A stretch of DNA of 64,000 nucleotides, taken from contig JBBDHG010000187.1 in the NCBI GenBank assembly GCA_037951165.1, positions 4,178,501 to 4,242,500 of the forward strand. The letters are read 5' to 3'. Under the pieces are notes generated by a model that did no database searches, was not told the origin of the DNA, and worked only from the letters and a program-made list of their open reading frames with translations. Below, piece after piece: positions 59,865-64,000 of this stretch. This DNA is from Lophius americanus (Eukaryota > Chordata > Actinopteri > Lophiiformes > Lophiidae). The first letter of the stretch is position 1, and the number at the start of each line of letters is the position of its first letter. The position numbers and the translations under genes were made by a program.

Positions 59865-60432
59865 AGAGAGAGAGACAGAAAAACAGAGGGAGAGAGACAG
59901 ATAGAGAGACAGACATGGAGAGCTAGAGGGGACACACACAGAGAGACAGATGGACAGTCAGACAGACTGAAAGACAGGCCGAGAGAGGGACAGACAGACT
60001 GAAAGACAGAAAAACAAACAAAGAGACGGAAGAGAGAGAGAGCAAGATAGATTGAGACAGACAGACAGACAAGCAGAGCGACAGACGGACGGAAAACAGA
60101 CAAGACAAAGAGACAGACAGACAAACAGACAAACAGAGTGACATACAAACAGAGAGGCAGACACACGGAAAACAGACAGACAGACAGAGAGACAGAAGAC
60201 AGACAGAGGGCCGGATAGAGAGAGACAGACAGACAGAGCGTCAGACAGACAGACAAACGAAAAACAGACAGAAAAAGAGCGAAAAAGAGAAGGAGAGTGA
60301 GAGAGAGACAAACAGAGAGAAAGACAGACAGAGCTACAGACAGATGGAAAACAGTCAGAAAGAGAGTGAGAGAGACAGACAGAGTCAGACAGACAGAGAG
60401 AGAGAGGGGGAGAGAGAGAGAGAGAGAGAGAG
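59865..60432. repeat. GACA/GAGA-rich satellite-like tract
   Basis: About 570 bp almost free of T on the plus strand, built of degenerate GACA, GAGA and CAGA tetranucleotides, ending in pure (GA)n (60402-60432). The 173-189-codon minus frames over it are Ser/Cys/Leu/Val repeats produced by the array and are not proteins. Composition resembles GACA simple-sequence families known from vertebrates. Confidence 0.9.
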
Positions 60433-61179
60433 GGTGTGATACTACAGATTCTGATAATGTACAACATGCGTCCAGTCATTCGATTCCAGAATTTGCAATA
60501 TTATTAATTTACACCAGGGGAGAAAGTTCTAACCCATCCATCCATTAATTGACTGAACCTTTTTTCTGAGTGTCAGTTTGGTTTTATTTTAACACAAGCC
60601 ACAGCTCCAACACTAACCGCTTAAAGTGAGTCTGTGGACTGGCTAAGAAACGATGAATCACTTTTTAAGTGAAAAGTTGAATTTATAAGAAATTAGACAG
60701 CACTCAGAGCGAAAAACTCGGCCAAGGCAACTCAGTTTCCCCATTATGTCATCGCACCTAAAAACAGTCCCATGGTATTTGACCCCCATATTTGACTCCT
60801 TGGCCATGAAAACCTATCGCTGGAATCACATTGATATCATTATTATTTATGTACAGCACATCATTGCAGTTGTTTAGTAGAACAATGTTGAGAGAATGCT
60901 GCTTTTCTTCAGGATGTGGCTCCTAAATGTGATTCTGTTTTCCCCTCTTCTGCACATTTTTATGGTAATCCATGTCTGTGAATGACCAAATCTGTGAAGC
61001 CCTATTTTACTCTGTTCTATTCATTCTCCTGAAATGAACAATCCTTCTACTAAAGTTCACCAAGAGTCATCAGACAGTTTCTATATGAAAGAAAATCATC
61101 AGCTTGAAACGTCAAAAACAAGTCCCTTCTCCCGATCTTAAAGAATTTGAAAGATTCTGGTTCTGCCCTTTTATTAGGA
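60433..61179. other. Unique non-coding DNA
   Basis: Nothing recognised on either strand. Confidence 0.45.
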
Positions 61180-61440
61180 TCCACCTCAAAATCGCTTCTG
61201 CTGTGCATCCGAACCCAAAACCCACCCCTGCAGGTAGGTGAGCCCAGGGGGCGGCAGCTGCATGAAGCTCCTTCAGGTTAACCCAGAACTCACTGGAGGG
61301 CCTATACAGTATACCTCATCTGGCCTGAGAGGATCCCCCAGGATGAGCTGGGGACTGTTGCTGCGTAGAGGGACATCTGATATGCCCTTCTTAAAACGCT
61401 GACACTGAAAACACAGAATAAAATAGATGGAAGAACTTAA
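61180..61440 (+). mobile_element. Rex3-type LINE 3' end, plus strand
   Basis: Sense orientation opposite to the other two copies: 'aactcactggagggcctata', 'tacctcatctggcctgaga', 'ggatcccccaggatgagctgggga', 'gttgctgcgtagagggacatctg' and 'atgcccttctt'. This is the C-terminal coding and 3' end portion of the family, and 5' truncated. A possible tail 'aaatagatggaagaa' follows at about 61420. Confidence 0.7.
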
Positions 61441-62919
61441 AAATCGAATCGAAATTCTCCCTCTGATTGTTCTAAAACATCTTTAGTTTCTGTATAATCC
61501 TGCTTAAAGCAATTACAGGTGAACTGAACTCCTTTGGTAATGAGGTAAGAGGTAATGAAACACAGTATAATGCATTCGGGGGATTTTACTGCTGTGTCCT
61601 TAAGTGGTCTAGTGTGATTAGTAGTTTTTGCTGAGTAATCTGAGTAACTACAGGAAGCTCATAACTGATATTACTCTATCACAGATCTCCACTGGTTCTA
61701 CTGAAACACCTGCCGTCATTCCATACTTGTCACTCAGGGGTTCACCAGCTGCTGCAGATACTACAACCTTTGACACTCAGCTTTATTCTTATCATCTCAG
61801 CTACACGCTGGGGGCAGTTGTAGGTTTCTAGCCCTGTTTTTTATCGTACAGAATCTTGGAAATGATCATCTCCAATGAAAACTTATTTGAAATTGGTGAA
61901 TCCTGATTTTGATTTTGATGCACATTATATTATTCACAGGAGCTGATACCGACCCCTCAATGTTTTTCTTCAAGATCCATCTATTATTAATAAAAAGAAA
62001 AGTCAATAAAAAAAACCTCCACCTTCATCAATGTTAAATAAATGTCCTGCTTTAATCTGGATCAGCAAAAACTTTGTGTTTCTCATAGTCAGCACAAAAC
62101 ACTATTTGGTACTAAGTCTATTTATTTTATTTCTGTTATGTATGTATGTACAGTATGTATACATATATCTATATATGTGTGTATATACAAGTCAGTAATT
62201 TTACCAAACCAACGAGGTGAAAACAACTCCTCCTCCTCCTCCTCGACAGAGGTCATTGAATCTGTGGCTATAAGAACATTTTTTCAGGGAATCCTGCTAA
62301 GTAAATTCAGCCAATACTGACCACCTAATTAGAAAATGTAGATGATCCTGCTCGAGTACGGAAAATAAACGACACAATATCCCTCATCCAGCATCCAACA
62401 GTCTGAGCGCCCCTCCCTTACAACCATAACAACACTCGTATTGATTGGTGATCAGGTTTCGTAGCTGCTCCTGAGGAGGGAGATGAAGGCTCTGAGCACA
62501 CAGTACACCTGAGAGAGAGAGGCAGATGAAAGAGAGAGAGACAAAAAGAGCAAGAAGTCAATTACAGCTGCACGTTTCTTGTTTCATAGGACTGCATTCT
62601 CTAAGATCAAGTTCTCGTATACTTATCACATATCCAATAAAGCCCCCAAATATTTCAAGTAAGATATTCCCCAAGATCTGAGTCATGTTTTATTTATGAA
62701 AGCTCATTTCTGTTTGGCGAGCCCCTTCTGGCTCTGTGTCCTCCGTTGTTTTGGGAATGAAAACGAGCAAACGTCCGTCCGTCCTTCTTTCCGTCGTCTC
62801 AGCCGCAGACTGAAACTGCTGCTCCTCTAAGAACAATCGCTCAGTCCTGTCACCCTTTCCACCCCTCCCTGCCTTTAGGTTTTTATTGCCTCTGAAAGGC
62901 CAGGCTACCAGTAAGCCTG
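61441..62919. other. Unique non-coding DNA
   Basis: AT-rich with a short TA/TG-rich stretch at 62145-62190 and CTC repeats at 62229-62244. No gene is supported. Confidence 0.4.
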
Positions 62920-63462
62920 AACACACACACATACATACACATACACACACACACACACACGCACACACGCACACACACCTCCTAGTCACACAATCACACA
63001 CACACAAACAACACAGGTACCAATGCAGCCTGAAACATACTAAAACCAAAACACACACTCTCCTTGAGCGGCTGGTACCGTCCCCCAGCTTGCAGAGGTA
63101 AATGGAGTGGAACAGGTTAGCATTGCTGCCATATAGTGTCCCACCTGTACAAACACAGGCCTTGATCACGACTAAACACACTACACACACACACACACAC
63201 ACACACATGGACACACACAAATGGTCCTCCATCTGGACTGAACCACTGGTGGGTTTTAATAGCTATCGATCATTCTCTCTGGTGACACACATACACACTC
63301 ACCTCCCTGTTATAGGTTGAACTGAGCCAGCTGAGGACTCACACACGTACACGCACACACACACTAACACACACAGAGGCTCCACGTGTGCATACAACCT
63401 ACTATACAGTGTCAAAAACTCCATTTACTTTGACGTCTTGCATGTTTGTGTGTGTGTGTGTG

Positions 63463-63495
<33 letters not shown>
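62920..63495. repeat. Cluster of CA/GT microsatellites
   Basis: CA arrays at 62920-62978 (with T and G interruptions), 63179-63208 and 63345-63375, and a GT array at 63447-63495, separated by unique sequence. The 180-codon minus frame (62690-63232) spans two arrays and is largely Cys-Val repeat; no domain was recognised. Confidence 0.9.
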
Positions 63496-63500
<5 letters not shown>

Positions 63501-64000
63501 TCCCGCTCACTGCCTTTCTTTTTAGATTGGGTTATTTAATTTACATAATGAGGCCCAGACCCACTCTCACAGATTAAATTACGCTGGTACAACAAATACG
63601 AGCGCATGCAGACCAGCACCCCCACAAACACACAAATCTCACTCTATGCCCGCCTCTGTAAAACTGATGTTGTTCTCTGGCCTGTGCCAAAAATTTTAAA
63701 ATAGTACATCTGTCGCCTAAAAAGCAACTGTCAAAGAACCTGCAGTGTGCCCGTCTCTACCCAATGATGTCATTTTGCGCTGGGCTGAGTGAGTAACAGT
63801 GCGCTGAAAGGGTCAAAACGAGGGAGCCAATCGATATTCCATATGATTCTTAGGAATAAATCTAGAATGTGATTAGTCTGGGTACTTAGCAGCGATTAAT
63901 TGTCACAGCTAATAAAGTCTTTTGTAGCTGAGGGTGCCAGAAGGGCTGCTGGAAATCACAGTCCATTTTATGGACATATTAATTAAAATAGCGCCTGGAA
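63496..64000. other. Unique DNA, AT-rich possible regulatory stretch at the end
   Basis: 63,885-64,000 contains 'gcgattaattgtcac', 'gctaataaa' and 'tattaattaaaat', motifs of the TAAT homeodomain type, in otherwise complex sequence. It is the kind of stretch that may be a conserved non-coding element, but conservation cannot be judged here. Confidence 0.25.

Noticed and set aside
59687..60479. Minus-strand frames of 173-189 codons, Ser/Cys/Leu/Val-rich
   Set aside because: They are direct translations of the GACA/GAGA tandem tract; no complexity beyond the repeat.
62690..63232. 180-codon minus-strand frame
   Set aside because: It spans two CA/GT arrays; the remaining parts show no domain, and vertebrate exons of this length would be expected to show recognisable similarity.

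Overview
The window looks like intergenic or intronic DNA from a ray-finned (teleost) fish, probably a percomorph-type genome. The evidence is a moderately AT-rich background, very dense CA/GT and GA microsatellites, and decayed copies of fish transposons: Rex3 (RTE-clade) LINEs, Tc1-like DNA transposons, a hAT-like end and tRNA-derived SINE-like elements. I found no intact protein-coding gene, rRNA, tRNA or CRISPR array. Nearly all open frames of 60-190 codons are either translations of microsatellites (the CA/GT arrays and the GACA tract) or short chance frames with no recognisable domain or exon structure. Exceptions are the transposase and reverse-transcriptase remnants and two weak promoter-like or exon-like stretches.

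Layout. 0-7 kb: a tRNA-type SINE and a second element back to back (395-712, minus), LINE-tail debris near 2.3-2.9 kb, a hAT-like end at 4.1 kb, and a chimera of a Tc1-like transposase and a dispersed repeat ('family A') at 6.34-7.14 kb. 7-22 kb: copies of two dispersed families, A (11.4 and 14.6 kb) and B (9.3, 14.1, 17.3, 19.1 and 21.3 kb), plus an exact 16-bp x 18 minisatellite growing out of the end of one family A copy. 23.2-25.2 kb: the largest transposon, a minus-strand Rex3 LINE with a recognisable reverse transcriptase (FADD box kept), interrupted by a small element with an 8-bp target duplication. 26-29 kb: a GC-rich ETS/YY1-like promoter candidate, a SINE-like element, and a CpG-dense patch with a short open frame unlike its surroundings. 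30-43 kb: long GT array, a G-quadruplex motif, family B and SINE-like copies side by side, Rex3 fragment, family A copy, CA cluster, an internally deleted Tc1-like element and an LTR-like segment. 43-64 kb: mostly unique non-coding sequence with a TATA/CCAAT candidate promoter (46.7 kb), a long imperfect hairpin resembling a pre-miRNA (48.97-49.08 kb), a CpG cluster (53.3 kb), a 9-bp minisatellite, a 570-bp GACA/GAGA tract, and a plus-strand Rex3 3' end.

No genes can be shown to work together here. The most interesting candidates are the hairpin at 49 kb, the two dispersed families (A and B), the minisatellite born at a transposon edge, and the CpG-dense patch at 28.75 kb. Family names rest on recall of fish repeat consensus sequences and on alignments by eye within the window, so boundaries are approximate (about +/-10-30 bp unless a tandem array is stated exactly).
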